Assembly (NCBI GenBank): GCA_050732395.1
Contig: JBOHQX010000041.1
Coordinates: 1-64,000 of the forward strand
Source: JBIOXB01 sp050732395
Lineage (GTDB): Bacteria; Zhuqueibacterota; Zhuqueibacteria; Zhuqueibacterales; Zhuqueibacteraceae
Direction: 5' to 3'
Length of the DNA stretch: 64,000 nucleotides
The translations under genes were made by a program, and so were the position numbers. The notes under the pieces were generated by a model. That model did no database searches. It was given only the letters and a program-made list of their open reading frames with translations, and was not told the DNA's origin. Numbering within the stretch: the stretch's first letter is position 1; every line of letters starts with the position of its first letter. Shown piece after piece: positions 48,313-57,354 of the stretch.

Positions 48313-49032
48313 TCACCTGCTGCTTTCTTTCTCTCCTGCTTGGTGCTCGATCTTTTGATCCTCACTCCGTCCTGCAATTACGATCACACATTCTCCTTTG
48401 AGTGTACGTTGCGATAATTGCACGAGCAATTCCGAAATCGGCCCGCGCAGAACCTCTTCGTGCAATTTGGTCAATTCGCGTGCGATTGCCGCGCGCCGGT
48501 CGCCCCAGTGGTGCAGGATCGCTTCGAGTGTCCGCACGACGCGGGACGGGGCTTCGTACAATACGATAGTACGCTCTTCTTGCGCGAGTGTCTGGAAGAA
48601 AGTTTGGCGGCCCTTCTTAACTGGAGGAAAGCCTTCAAAGATGAAGCGATGGCATGGCAATCCTGAGAGCGTGAGTGCGGGAATCAAAGCCGTGGGTCCG
48701 GGAATTGCTTCCACTGCAATCTTGCGTGCCAGCGTTTCGCGCACCAAATAAAAAGCCGGATCAGAGATTCCCGGCGAGCCGGCATCGGTTATCAAAGCAA
48801 TATTTTTTTCATTCAGTAATTCCGCCAACAGCCGCGGCGCCGCCGTACGTTCGTTGAAATTGTGATAACTGACCATGGGCTTTCGAATCTCATAGCGCCC
48901 CAAAAGAATCGCCGCCCGGCGCGTGTCTTCGGCGGCAATCAAATCGACGGTGCGCAGCGTTTCCAGCGCGCGCAAAGTGATATCTTGCAGATTGCCGATG
49001 GGCGTGGCGACCAGGTAAAGCTTCCCTGGCAA
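48313..49032 (-). CDS. rsmI: 16S rRNA 2'-O-ribose methyltransferase RsmI
   Basis: The protein has the RsmI opening GKLYLVATPIGNLQDITLRA, then DAGSPGISDP and FEGFPPVKKGR. It methylates C1402 of 16S rRNA together with RsmH. I chose TTG 49032, which gives 239 residues starting five residues before the conserved segment, as usual. The longer TTG 49104 adds a leader that overlaps a better small frame. Neighbours suggest no functional link besides a shared transcript. Confidence 0.9.
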   Translation of the reverse strand: MPGKLYLVATPIGNLQDITLRALETLRTVDLIAAEDTRRAAILLGRYEIRKPMVSYHNFNERTAAPRLLAELLNEKNIALITDAGSPGISDPAFYLVRETLARKIAVEAIPGPTALIPALTLSGLPCHRFIFEGFPPVKKGRQTFFQTLAQEERTIVLYEAPSRVVRTLEAILHHWGDRRAAIARELTKLHEEVLRGPISELLVQLSQRTLKGECVIVIAGRSEDQKIEHQAGEKESSR

Positions 49033-49034
49033 AG

Positions 49035-49139
49035 TTACACGCGCGAATATTTTCTTTGGGCTTCGCGCACGGCATTTTCCATCATATGATTCGCAAGGTC
49101 CCAATCGATTCCATTGACTGATGCCTTCTTTTCTTTCAT
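49035..49139 (-). CDS. Candidate 34-residue peptide between aldehyde dehydrogenase and rsmI
   Basis: The frame begins at ATG 49139, with AGGGAG upstream, and reads MKEKKASVNGIDWDLANHMM... ending RKYSRV. The stop is one codon before the rsmI TTG. A GTG at 49226 could extend it to 63 residues and overlap the dehydrogenase stop by four bases. No family is recognised. It could be a real small protein or a leader whose translation helps rsmI. Confidence 0.35.
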   Translation of the reverse strand: MKEKKASVNGIDWDLANHMMENAVREAQRKYSRV

Positions 49140-49222
49140 GATCCTTGTGCTCCCTGCGATTGGGGATTCATGATTCTTCTGCGCGCTTGCAATTTGTCTT
49201 TTTCCTTTGTGGGTTTGAACAA

Positions 49223-50710
49223 TCACCGATTATCGATCTGCGCCCTTTGCAGTCTGCCGGAATAATCCACGAACACGGTTTTAATTTCGCTGAAGAAATC
49301 GTAAACCGGCCAGCCGCCTTCGCGATGGCCGTTGCCGGTTTCTTTCACGCCGCCGAATGGCAAATGGGCTTCGGCCCCGATGGTCGGCCCGTTGATGTAT
49401 GTGATGCCGGCTTGGAGGTCGCGCATGGCTTCGAATGCGGTATTGACTTCGCGTGTATAAATGGAAGAGCTCAACCCGTATTTCGAATCATTCAACACGC
49501 GCACGGCTTCTTCAAAATCGCGCACTTTGACAACGGCCAGCACCGGCCCGAACACTTCTTCCTGCGCAATGCGCATTTTTGGAGAAACGGCGCTAAAAAC
49601 TGTCGGCGTGAAAAATGCTCCTTTTCGGTTTTCGCCAGTTGTGTCAGCCTCACCGCCGGTTTCCAGCTTCGCGCCTTCTTCCTTGGCGATTTGAACGTAT
49701 CGCGCCACGCGCCCGCGCTGCTCGAAATTGATCAACGGCCCGACCTCCGTGTCCGCTTCGAGGCCGTTGCCGAGCCGCAGCTTTTCCGCGCGCTGGATGA
49801 GCATGCCGAGGAATTTGTCATGAATGGCTTCGTGCAGAATCAAACGGCTGGTCGCCGTGCAACGTTGGCCCGTTGTGCCGAACGCACCCCACAGCACTCC
49901 CTCGAGCGCCAACGCCACATCAGCGTCCGGCATCACGATTTGCGCATTCTTGCCGCCCAATTCCAACGACACGCGCTTCAAGGTCTTCGACGCCGCTGCG
50001 GAAATGTGCTTGCCCGCTTCGGTCGAGCCGGTAAATGAAATCAAATCTATACCGTCATGCTCTACCAAAGGCATACCGACGCCGTGACCGTTGCCGTGCA
50101 CGAGTTGGATCGCGTTTGCCGGCAAGCCCGCTTCGAGCAGTATCTCCACCAAGCGCGTAGCCGTGGCCGGTGTGTCGCTCGCCGGCTTGAACACTACGGT
50201 GTTGCCACAGACCAAGGCAGGAAAAATCTTCCACGTAGGAATGGCGAGCGGGAAATTCCAAGGTGTGATGATCCCGGCGACGCCGACGGGCAAGCGCATC
50301 GACATGCAAAACTTGTCGGGCAATTCCGATGGAACTGTATGGCCGAAAAGCCGGCGCCCCTCAGTCGCGGCGTAGTAGGCCGTGTCGATGCCCTCCTGCA
50401 CGTCACCGCGCGTTTCGGTCAGGATTTTGCCCATCTCGCGCGTCATCAAGCGCGCGATTTCTTCCTTGTGCTGCGTGAGCAGGTCTCCTGCGCGTTTGAT
50501 CACTTCGCCGCGCTTCGGAGCTGGTGTCAAGCGCCATTCTTGAAAAGCCCGTCGCGCGGCGGAGACGGCGCAGTCGAGATCGGTGCTGGTGGAGACCGGC
50601 GTTCTTCCAATCACTTCGTCCCAATTCGCCGGGTTTCGATCCTCAAACGTCTTGTTGCCTGCGGCACCGCACCAATGACCATTGATATAGTTGTAAAAAT
50701 CCCGGCTCAA
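49223..50710 (-). CDS. NAD(P)-dependent aldehyde dehydrogenase
   Basis: The 495-residue protein has the full ALDH fold. GVAGIITPWNFPLAIP gives the cofactor entry, ELGGKN carries the general base Glu, GQRCTATS the nucleophile Cys, and EEVFGPV the C-terminal Glu. The PFGGVKETGNGHREGG tail and TYINGPTIGAE resemble ALDH7-like enzymes oxidising 2-aminoadipate or related semialdehydes. The substrate is uncertain. The gene precedes the small frame and rsmI. Confidence 0.92.
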   Translation of the reverse strand: MSRDFYNYINGHWCGAAGNKTFEDRNPANWDEVIGRTPVSTSTDLDCAVSAARRAFQEWRLTPAPKRGEVIKRAGDLLTQHKEEIARLMTREMGKILTETRGDVQEGIDTAYYAATEGRRLFGHTVPSELPDKFCMSMRLPVGVAGIITPWNFPLAIPTWKIFPALVCGNTVVFKPASDTPATATRLVEILLEAGLPANAIQLVHGNGHGVGMPLVEHDGIDLISFTGSTEAGKHISAAASKTLKRVSLELGGKNAQIVMPDADVALALEGVLWGAFGTTGQRCTATSRLILHEAIHDKFLGMLIQRAEKLRLGNGLEADTEVGPLINFEQRGRVARYVQIAKEEGAKLETGGEADTTGENRKGAFFTPTVFSAVSPKMRIAQEEVFGPVLAVVKVRDFEEAVRVLNDSKYGLSSSIYTREVNTAFEAMRDLQAGITYINGPTIGAEAHLPFGGVKETGNGHREGGWPVYDFFSEIKTVFVDYSGRLQRAQIDNR

Positions 50711-51051
50711 GATATTGCTCGCTTGATTTTGGCGACGGTTTTGACCTTCAATGAGAAATCCCTTCCGGCATCAGCATCAATTGGTCGTGCAAAAAGGACC
50801 TTCTCCCAAACGGCAGACTCCCAAGAAAAATCGGAACCTAGCTGGGCGGCCTTGCGCTCGAAAAGATATTAATAATAGAAAAGATTTGCCAAAAAGTCAA
50901 GGAACGGGAGGGCCGAAGTCTGGAAATCAAAGCGGGAACTTCAGAAGAATGCCTTTCAACAGCCAGCACGGCATGGCGGCCGCGAAGAGGGCGGCCCGCG
51001 CCGCGCAGGGAATGGAATTTGATTTTTGTCCGCCTGTTGACGAAGCGGCGG
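50711..51051. other. Intergenic region upstream of aldehyde dehydrogenase
   Basis: This stretch should hold the dehydrogenase promoter. A weak pair TTGGCA and TAATAT appears on the minus strand about 160 bases upstream of the start. No gene is convincing; open frames on the plus strand lack sites. Confidence 0.3.
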
Positions 51052-52134
51052 CTAATCTACCCAATCCGCTATGAACACATTTGTTTGCCCGGGCTTGGCG
51101 GCGTTACGATTGGAGCAAAACACGAGCTTTTTTCCGTCACGGGTGAACATGGGGAAGCCATCGAACTCACCGTGAAAAGTGACTTGTTCCATCTCGCTGC
51201 CATCGATATTGATCAGATGCAGGTCAAAATTACGGCGGCGGGGGCTGCTGGTGTCGCTGACGTTGGAACAGAAAATGATTTGCTTGCCGTTGGGATGAAA
51301 AAAAGGCGCGAAGTTCGCCGCGCCGTTGTTGGTGATCTGGCGCCGGTTGGAACCGTCGGCGTTCATCACAAAGAGCTCCACCTTGCTCGGGCGCACGAGA
51401 TCTTCTTTAAGCAGTTCCTGATAGTCCGCCAATTCCTCTGGCGTTTGTGGATGATAGCCGCGATAGACGATCATGGCGCCATCCGGGGAATAAAAGGCTC
51501 CGCCGTCGTAACCCTCTTCGTGCGTCAAACGGCGTACTCCACTGCCATCGATGTTCATGCTGTATAATTCCAAATCGCCGTCGCGCAGTGAGGTGAAGAC
51601 GACGTTCTTGCCGTCCGGTGAGATCGTGGCTTCGGCGTCATAACGCGGGGTGGTCGTGAGCTGGCGCAACTCCGAGCCGTCATCCCTGGCGATGAAAATA
51701 TCGTAACTGGGATAGACCGCCCAGACGTATCCGCGCGTGAAGCTCGGCGGCGCCGGGCATGAATCTGCGCCCAGATGAGTAGAGGAATAGAGAATGTGCT
51801 TTCCATCCGCGAAAAAATAGCCGCACGTCGTGCGGCCCTTGCCGGTGCTGACCAACTTGGCGTCTGTACCGTCATCATTCATCGTGAAGATTTGATCACA
51901 GACGAAAGGCGGGCGCGTCGATTGAAAAACGATCCGCTTTTCATCGAAACTCAAATACGCTTCCGCCGAGTTCTCGCCTTCGCGCGTCAACTGTTTCAGG
52001 CTTTTGAAATGCATTTCCTGCGGCAAAATGAAAGCGGATTCATCTTTGACGCGTGGGGCCTCGCCGCCACAGGCCAATATGGAAAAAGCCAGCATCCACG
52101 TCATGCTCATCGTAGTCATTTCCATTCTCATCAT
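51052..52134 (-). CDS. PD40/TolB-like beta-propeller lipoprotein
   Basis: With ATG 52134, three bases after the GalT-like stop, the protein has 360 residues. A lipobox-like signal ends FSILAC, so Cys acylation is likely. Repeats with SPDGK-type motifs (ISPDGKNVVFTS, YSPDGAMIVYRG, HPNGKQIIFCS, TRDGKKLVFCS) make a six-bladed propeller of the PD40/TolB type. Such proteins sense or bind partners in the envelope; the specific partner is unknown. It is co-transcribed with the GalT-like gene. Confidence 0.85.
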   Translation of the reverse strand: MMRMEMTTMSMTWMLAFSILACGGEAPRVKDESAFILPQEMHFKSLKQLTREGENSAEAYLSFDEKRIVFQSTRPPFVCDQIFTMNDDGTDAKLVSTGKGRTTCGYFFADGKHILYSSTHLGADSCPAPPSFTRGYVWAVYPSYDIFIARDDGSELRQLTTTPRYDAEATISPDGKNVVFTSLRDGDLELYSMNIDGSGVRRLTHEEGYDGGAFYSPDGAMIVYRGYHPQTPEELADYQELLKEDLVRPSKVELFVMNADGSNRRQITNNGAANFAPFFHPNGKQIIFCSNVSDTSSPRRRNFDLHLINIDGSEMEQVTFHGEFDGFPMFTRDGKKLVFCSNRNAAKPGQTNVFIADWVD

Positions 52135-52136
52135 TT

Positions 52137-53168
52137 TCAAGCCGAAATCGCGCGCAACAATTCTGCAGAGCGCTCGGGCGGCACCCAATTCACTTGAAAG
52201 CCGAAGCCGATCTCAAACGACGAGTAACCGGGCAAACGCGGGGTGATTTCGATATGCCAATGGAAATCACGCTCCACGGTTTTCCAATATCCGCGCTGGC
52301 GCCCGGCGGTCAGGTTGGGGCCCGTGTGAATTTCGAACACATAATTGGGATCACCCATGCACTCCCGGATCTTCACCAGCACCTGGCGCAACAGCTTCGC
52401 GAGCGCCGGGAGTTCATTGTTCCATTCAAAAAAAGTCTCGTGACGCTTGGGCAGAATCCAGCTTTCAAACGGCGCACGTGCCGCAAAGGGGCAAAACGCG
52501 AAAAACACTTCGTTCTCCGCGATCACACGTTGGGCGTCGTCTACTTCCTGCCGGATGACGTCGCAGAAAATGCAGCGATCTTTGATCGAAAAAAACTGTT
52601 GGGCATTGAGCAGCTCGTCGCGCACCCGTTGCGGCGTAATCGGCGTGGCCAGAACTTGACCATACGCATGCCGTGCCAGCGGATCGCTGCCGTCGCGATA
52701 ATTCTTGTGCGCCAGAATATAGCGAAAACGGGTATCGCGCTTGAGATCCAGAATACGCTCGCGATAGGCGGTGAGCACTTCGGCTATTTCCCCGTCAGAA
52801 AGCTCGGAGAGACTGCGATTGTGATCTGGGCATTCGATAACAACCTCGTGGGCGCCGATGCCGTCATGCATGTCGTATATGCCGACGGCACGATTGTTGA
52901 TCTCGCCGTGAATCTGCAAGACTGGAAATTTTTCCGGCACGACCCGCACTTTCCATCCGGCCTCATTCCGGCCGGAGCTGCCGGGGCGAATCGCAAAAAT
53001 TTCCAAAGGCGTCTCATTCTCGCGGCCCTGGCAATATGAGCACACTTCTCCCGGTTGCTTGCGCACGATTTGATGCGCTGGATCCGGTTTCAACTCGCTC
53101 AGATCTTTGCCATCTTGAACCATGATCGTCCACACACCGGTGATGGGATCACGTCGGAGTTGATTCAT
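52137..53168 (-). CDS. galT: GalT-like (galactose-1-phosphate uridylyltransferase) protein with Tyr at nucleophile position
   Basis: This 343-residue protein aligns along the HIT-type GalT fold. The zinc Cys pair CSYC is near residue 43, and GAHEVVIECP, HWHIEITPRL and a C-terminal NWVPPERSAELLR match GalT. At the catalytic motif HPHSQ of GalT, this protein has HAYGQ in SDPLARHAYGQVLATP, so the nucleophilic second His is Tyr. The codon is TAT, one base from CAT. The protein may be inactive, or act on another nucleotide sugar. The start has GAGG seven bases upstream. The symbol is by similarity only. Confidence 0.75.
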   Translation of the reverse strand: MNQLRRDPITGVWTIMVQDGKDLSELKPDPAHQIVRKQPGEVCSYCQGRENETPLEIFAIRPGSSGRNEAGWKVRVVPEKFPVLQIHGEINNRAVGIYDMHDGIGAHEVVIECPDHNRSLSELSDGEIAEVLTAYRERILDLKRDTRFRYILAHKNYRDGSDPLARHAYGQVLATPITPQRVRDELLNAQQFFSIKDRCIFCDVIRQEVDDAQRVIAENEVFFAFCPFAARAPFESWILPKRHETFFEWNNELPALAKLLRQVLVKIRECMGDPNYVFEIHTGPNLTAGRQRGYWKTVERDFHWHIEITPRLPGYSSFEIGFGFQVNWVPPERSAELLRAISA

Positions 53169-53382
53169 ATCAACCTCTTGTAAGCGTTTGCATGATTTCG
53201 CACCCGAACAAATCGAAATCCAATGCCCTCGAAACGATCAGGCAACGTCGCGCGGATGTGCTCTCGGTGGCGAACTGGTGGCTTAAAGCTGCGGAGGCGG
53301 CAAAAGAAATCTTGCCCTCGTTAAAAGTCGACAATGGTAGGAAAATTTTGAAATTTTGTCAAGTGAAAGCTCAGGGGCGGAA

Positions 53383-53889
53383 TTATTCTTTGTTTGCGAC
53401 CAGCGCCATGACTTGACGTTCCCGCCGTCTCATCCGCCGGCGTTGCGCCGGTGATTGATCATCGTAGCCCAACAAATGCAATACGCCATGTATCACCAGC
53501 CTCTGGATCTCGACCTCGGGTGAAATCCGATATCGCGCGGCATGCCCCAAGGCGGCTTCGACGCAAATGCAAAGCGCAGCCCGCCGGGTTGCGTCCGGCG
53601 CCAGTCCCAAATCAAACGTAATTATATCCGTCGGGGAAGCGTCATCGAAAAATTCTTGATGCAGCCGGCAAATCGTGACCTCATCGACGAAATTCACTTC
53701 CACCTCGGCGGCGGGCTGGCGATACTCTTTCCATAATAGCTGCAAAATGTTTTGCAGGCGGCCCTTGGCAGCCAACAAGCGCTTGGCGCTTGAAGTTCGC
53801 GGCCACTGCAATCGCAGTGAAGGGCGCTGGGAGGCAGTCCTCCTCAAGCCAATGCTGGGCACAACCTGCTTTCGTTTCTGTTCAGGCAT
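53383..53889 (-). CDS. ybeY: Endoribonuclease YbeY, rRNA maturation factor
   Basis: The start is ATG 53889, eight bases overlapping the end of pgpH, giving 168 residues; the longer frame from 54123 is only a shadow of pgpH. The zinc motif reads HGVLHLLGYDD where E. coli-type proteins have HGxLHLxGYDH, so the third ligand is Asp, as seen in some FCB members. YbeY works in 16S rRNA 3' end maturation and ribosome quality control. It is the third gene of the conserved phoH-pgpH-ybeY order. Confidence 0.88.
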   Translation of the reverse strand: MPEQKRKQVVPSIGLRRTASQRPSLRLQWPRTSSAKRLLAAKGRLQNILQLLWKEYRQPAAEVEVNFVDEVTICRLHQEFFDDASPTDIITFDLGLAPDATRRAALCICVEAALGHAARYRISPEVEIQRLVIHGVLHLLGYDDQSPAQRRRMRRRERQVMALVANKE

Positions 53890-56257
53890 GTGCCGAAGCT
53901 TCATCGCCGAACGCATCGTCTTCTTCCCAGTCCCGGCCCATGGCGGCCGGTTGAGAGTCACCGCGTTTTTCTTTGTTGCTCTCGGATTTCTGCTCCACGG
54001 GATAGGGCACGCGGCCGTGAAAAATCCCCGTAATTGTCCGCTCGAAGCTGAGCTTGATTTGATTGAGATCACGAAGCGTGAGCGGGCATTCGTCAAGCTG
54101 GCCGGACGTGAAGCGATCCGCAACGATTTGATTGACGATATTGCGAATGCGGCTCACCGAGGGATCGCGAAACGCTCGCGTGGTGGCTTCTACCGCGTCA
54201 GCGAGCATGACGATGCCGGTTTCTTTGGTTTGCGGCTTGGGACCGGGGTAGCGAAAGTTCGAATCCTCCTCGTCGACGTCGTCGCCGCGTTCTTTGGCTT
54301 TGTTATAAAAAAAAGTCACGAGATTGGTGCCGTGATGCTGCGTGATGAAATCGCGCAATTCTTTCGGCAAGCCGTTGCTTTCAGCGATTTCCACGCCGCG
54401 TTTGACGTGATTAATAATGACCAGACAGCTCATGCTGGGCGCGAGCTTTTCATGCGGGTTTTTTCCGCCTTTCTGATTTTCGACGAAGTACTCGGGCTTC
54501 TCGATTTTGCCGAGATCGTGATAATAAGACCCCACGCGCGCGAGCAGGGAATTCGCGCCAATGGCTTCGGCGGCCGCTTCGGACAGCGTGCCCACGAGAA
54601 TGCTGTGATAATAAGTGCCGGGTGCGCGCAACGCCAGCTCGCGCAACAAAGGCCGATTCAAATCGGAAAGCTCCAAAAGTGTGGCGTCGGTCGTGACATC
54701 GAATACATATTCGAGAATGACCATGACGCCATAAGTCAATATCGGGCAGATCAGCGCATTCAGCAAGCCGAAGGCGAGATCTTCAAGCACCCGCGACCAC
54801 GGTGAATAATGCAGAGCGGCGACGGTCAGCGCGCTGACGAGATAGGCGACGGCAAGGTAGAGCGTCGCCTTCAACATCCACGTGCGCGCGCGTACGCGGC
54901 GCACGGCCAGGATACTGGCAATTCCGGCGATCATTCCGGTGAACACCAGCGAAAACTCAGGACCGCGCAAACCGGCCAGCATCATGCCCAAGCCCACGGC
55001 ACCGACAAAGCCAACCTGCGCATCGAAAAAGACCGTGAGCAGCATGGGCACCATCGCCAGCGGAATCAAATACTCGGAAACATTGAAACGCCCGGCCAAA
55101 CTGGCCAAAAACAGAACAAGAAAAAGGATCAGCGCGATCAACACCAGGCGCGAGAATTGATGGTAAAGCTGATCGCGGCGGTAGAACAAATACAATCCCA
55201 TCATGCCGAGCGACCAGGCTACCAACAACGCGCGGCCGGCTTCCGGAATGATCCTCCCCCAAATCCCAGATGATCTTTTCAATTCGGCTTTCGCCGCTTC
55301 CAATGATTTCAGCCGTTGCAAGCGTTCGGCTGTGATCTTTTCGTGGCTGGCGATGATGCGCTCATTCTGCAGTACAGCGCCCCGCGCCAGCGGCACGCGC
55401 GCTACCGCCTCGGCGATACGCGCATTCGTGTCCTGCGGATCATGGATAAGATTGGGCTGCAAAAAGGCGGTCAGGATTTGATAACCCAGCGCGAGTGCGG
55501 GCTCTTTCAAACCTGCGATTTCTCGCAGCTTCTGCACCACGGCATTGTTAAGCGTCGCCAGGTTGTGGAGATTTTCAAGCGGCTCAACCATTTCATCTGC
55601 GCCGTTGCGCAGTGAAACTTTTTGAACGTAAGCCGGCAACACCGACCGTTCGATATTCAGCACGCCGATCGAATAAATATCACGCGCAATGCGCAGCAGC
55701 TCGTGGCGGTATTCCTTGAGGGTGGCTACGCCGGAGACGGCGGCACTGTTGTGACGTTTGAAGCCGTTCAACAACAAATCAATGCCGGCTTGCGAAATCA
55801 CTGCTTTGTTGGCCGCAAACACCTCCTGCAAGGCACGGGCATTGAGCGAGTCCGGCGCCAGCGTCTCCAAGATGCGCTCGATCTCTTCCAGGAATTTCTG
55901 CATGGTGGCGAGCTGATGCTCCGCCACGCTGTCGCGGCGGACGAATACGGGATAAACCGCCTCGCGCGCAAGCTGCACGTCGCGCTCGTATTCCTCTGGG
56001 GTTTTGTTCACGGAGAATGTGAGGGGGGCGATGATTTGCTCGCCAAGATAAATATCCCCCTCGCGCAGGTCGGAAAATCGAAAGGCCTGTTCACGCGGAA
56101 AGAGCAGCAGGGCGCAGGCAACGAAGATCGCCCCCAGCGTGAGCTGCCAGCGATGCTCGCGCCAACGCCACTCGTGCAGACGCAGATTTCCAAAGGAACG
56201 CAATCCGGCGTAAAACCGGGGGCTCAATCTCTTCGCGAATGGATTTTTGCTAGTCAT
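53882..56257 (-). CDS. pgpH: PgpH-type 7TM-HD cyclic-di-AMP phosphodiesterase
   Basis: The 791-residue protein has an N-terminal membrane helix, an extracytoplasmic 7TMR-HDED-like domain (about 60-330), seven membrane helices (about 345-540) and a C-terminal HD domain with YYHDLGK and HHGTNLV. Homologues hydrolyse cyclic di-AMP to pApA. It overlaps phoH by four bases and ybeY by eight, so the three are translationally coupled. The signal that its extracytoplasmic domain senses is unknown. Confidence 0.9.
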   Translation of the reverse strand: MTSKNPFAKRLSPRFYAGLRSFGNLRLHEWRWREHRWQLTLGAIFVACALLLFPREQAFRFSDLREGDIYLGEQIIAPLTFSVNKTPEEYERDVQLAREAVYPVFVRRDSVAEHQLATMQKFLEEIERILETLAPDSLNARALQEVFAANKAVISQAGIDLLLNGFKRHNSAAVSGVATLKEYRHELLRIARDIYSIGVLNIERSVLPAYVQKVSLRNGADEMVEPLENLHNLATLNNAVVQKLREIAGLKEPALALGYQILTAFLQPNLIHDPQDTNARIAEAVARVPLARGAVLQNERIIASHEKITAERLQRLKSLEAAKAELKRSSGIWGRIIPEAGRALLVAWSLGMMGLYLFYRRDQLYHQFSRLVLIALILFLVLFLASLAGRFNVSEYLIPLAMVPMLLTVFFDAQVGFVGAVGLGMMLAGLRGPEFSLVFTGMIAGIASILAVRRVRARTWMLKATLYLAVAYLVSALTVAALHYSPWSRVLEDLAFGLLNALICPILTYGVMVILEYVFDVTTDATLLELSDLNRPLLRELALRAPGTYYHSILVGTLSEAAAEAIGANSLLARVGSYYHDLGKIEKPEYFVENQKGGKNPHEKLAPSMSCLVIINHVKRGVEIAESNGLPKELRDFITQHHGTNLVTFFYNKAKERGDDVDEEDSNFRYPGPKPQTKETGIVMLADAVEATTRAFRDPSVSRIRNIVNQIVADRFTSGQLDECPLTLRDLNQIKLSFERTITGIFHGRVPYPVEQKSESNKEKRGDSQPAAMGRDWEEDDAFGDEASAHA

Positions 56258-57273
56258 CGCTGGTGCATGTCATATGCTTTGATGATATCCCGCACCAACT
56301 TGTGCCGCACCACGTCACGATCATCGAGATAAACGAAGCTGATACCTTCGATACCAGCCAAGATCTCGCGAATTTGCACCAAACCCGATTCCGCCGTGCT
56401 GGGCAAATCGACTTGCGTGATGTCGCCGGTAATGATCGCCTTGGAATTGACGCCCAGGCGCGTGAGGAACATTTTCATCTGCGCGGGCGTGGTATTTTGC
56501 GCCTCGTCGAGAATCACGAAGGCGTTGTTGAGCGTGCGGCCGCGCATGTAGGCCAGCGGCACGATTTCGATGATCTGGGTCTCGAGATAGCGCTTGAGCT
56601 TTTCCGCCGGAATCATGTCATTGAGCGCATCGTACAGCGGGCGCAGATAAGGATCGACTTTTTCTTTGAAATCGCCCGGCAAGAACCCCAAGCTTTCGCC
56701 GGCTTCCACCGCCGGCCGGGTGAGCACGATGCGATCGAGCTGGCGGTCGCGCAAATGTGCTACGGCGATCGCCACGGCCAAATACGTTTTTCCCGTGCCC
56801 GCCGGCCCGATGGCGAAGGCGATGTCGTTTTTTTGCGTGGCCACCCAAAATTCCATTTGCCCCGCGGATTTGGGTTTGATGGCAGCATGTTTGGTATAGA
56901 CGATGACCGGGCGCTCATGGTTGTGATTGTTGCCGCCCGGCGTTGGCGCCTCACCGCGCTTCACCACTTCAATCACGGTTTCGACGTCCGCCGGACGAAG
57001 CTCCCCGTTGCGGTTCAGCATCAGAATCAATTCGGTGAAAATGCGATCGAGGCTTTTGAGCTCAGTCTCGCTGCCGTGCAAAATGATCTCGCTGCCGCGC
57101 ACGACGATGCGTGCTTGAAAGTGTTTGGCAATTTCGTTGAGATGGCGGTCCCCTTGCCCCAGCAATAACAATCTGTCAACCCCACGCAGGCTGATTTTGC
57201 TCTCTATTGCCGCTTGCTCCAACCGTGAAACCTCTGCTAGCTCGTTAAACTTGAATGATGGGATTTTTTGCAC
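56254..57273 (-). CDS. phoH: PhoH family ATPase
   Basis: The 339-residue protein has a KH-like start, the Walker A AIGPAGTGKTYLA at about 160, and Walker B-type FVILDEAQN. The PhoH/YbeZ ATPase works with YbeY in RNA metabolism in many bacteria. It is the first gene of the operon with pgpH and ybeY. A short noncoding stretch separates it from the LysM gene terminator. Confidence 0.92.
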   Translation of the reverse strand: MQKIPSFKFNELAEVSRLEQAAIESKISLRGVDRLLLLGQGDRHLNEIAKHFQARIVVRGSEIILHGSETELKSLDRIFTELILMLNRNGELRPADVETVIEVVKRGEAPTPGGNNHNHERPVIVYTKHAAIKPKSAGQMEFWVATQKNDIAFAIGPAGTGKTYLAVAIAVAHLRDRQLDRIVLTRPAVEAGESLGFLPGDFKEKVDPYLRPLYDALNDMIPAEKLKRYLETQIIEIVPLAYMRGRTLNNAFVILDEAQNTTPAQMKMFLTRLGVNSKAIITGDITQVDLPSTAESGLVQIREILAGIEGISFVYLDDRDVVRHKLVRDIIKAYDMHQR

Positions 57274-57280
57274 TGCTCCA

Positions 57281-57331
57281 AAAACAAAAGCAGGCTACGA
57301 GTACGGCATTGCCAAACTCGTAGCCTGCTTC
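57281..57331 (-). terminator. Rho-independent terminator after LysM gene
   Basis: The 15-base arms at 57289-57303 and 57316-57330 are perfect complements. On the minus strand TTTGTTTTTGG follows. It is 25 bases past the LysM gene stop, so it ends that transcript. Confidence 0.85.
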
Positions 57332-57354
57332 TTCAAACTTTGATACAAGCAAAT

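Noticed and set aside
53890..54123. 78-residue N-terminal extension of YbeY
   Set aside because: It lies within pgpH in another frame, whereas the ATG at 53889 gives the normal length.
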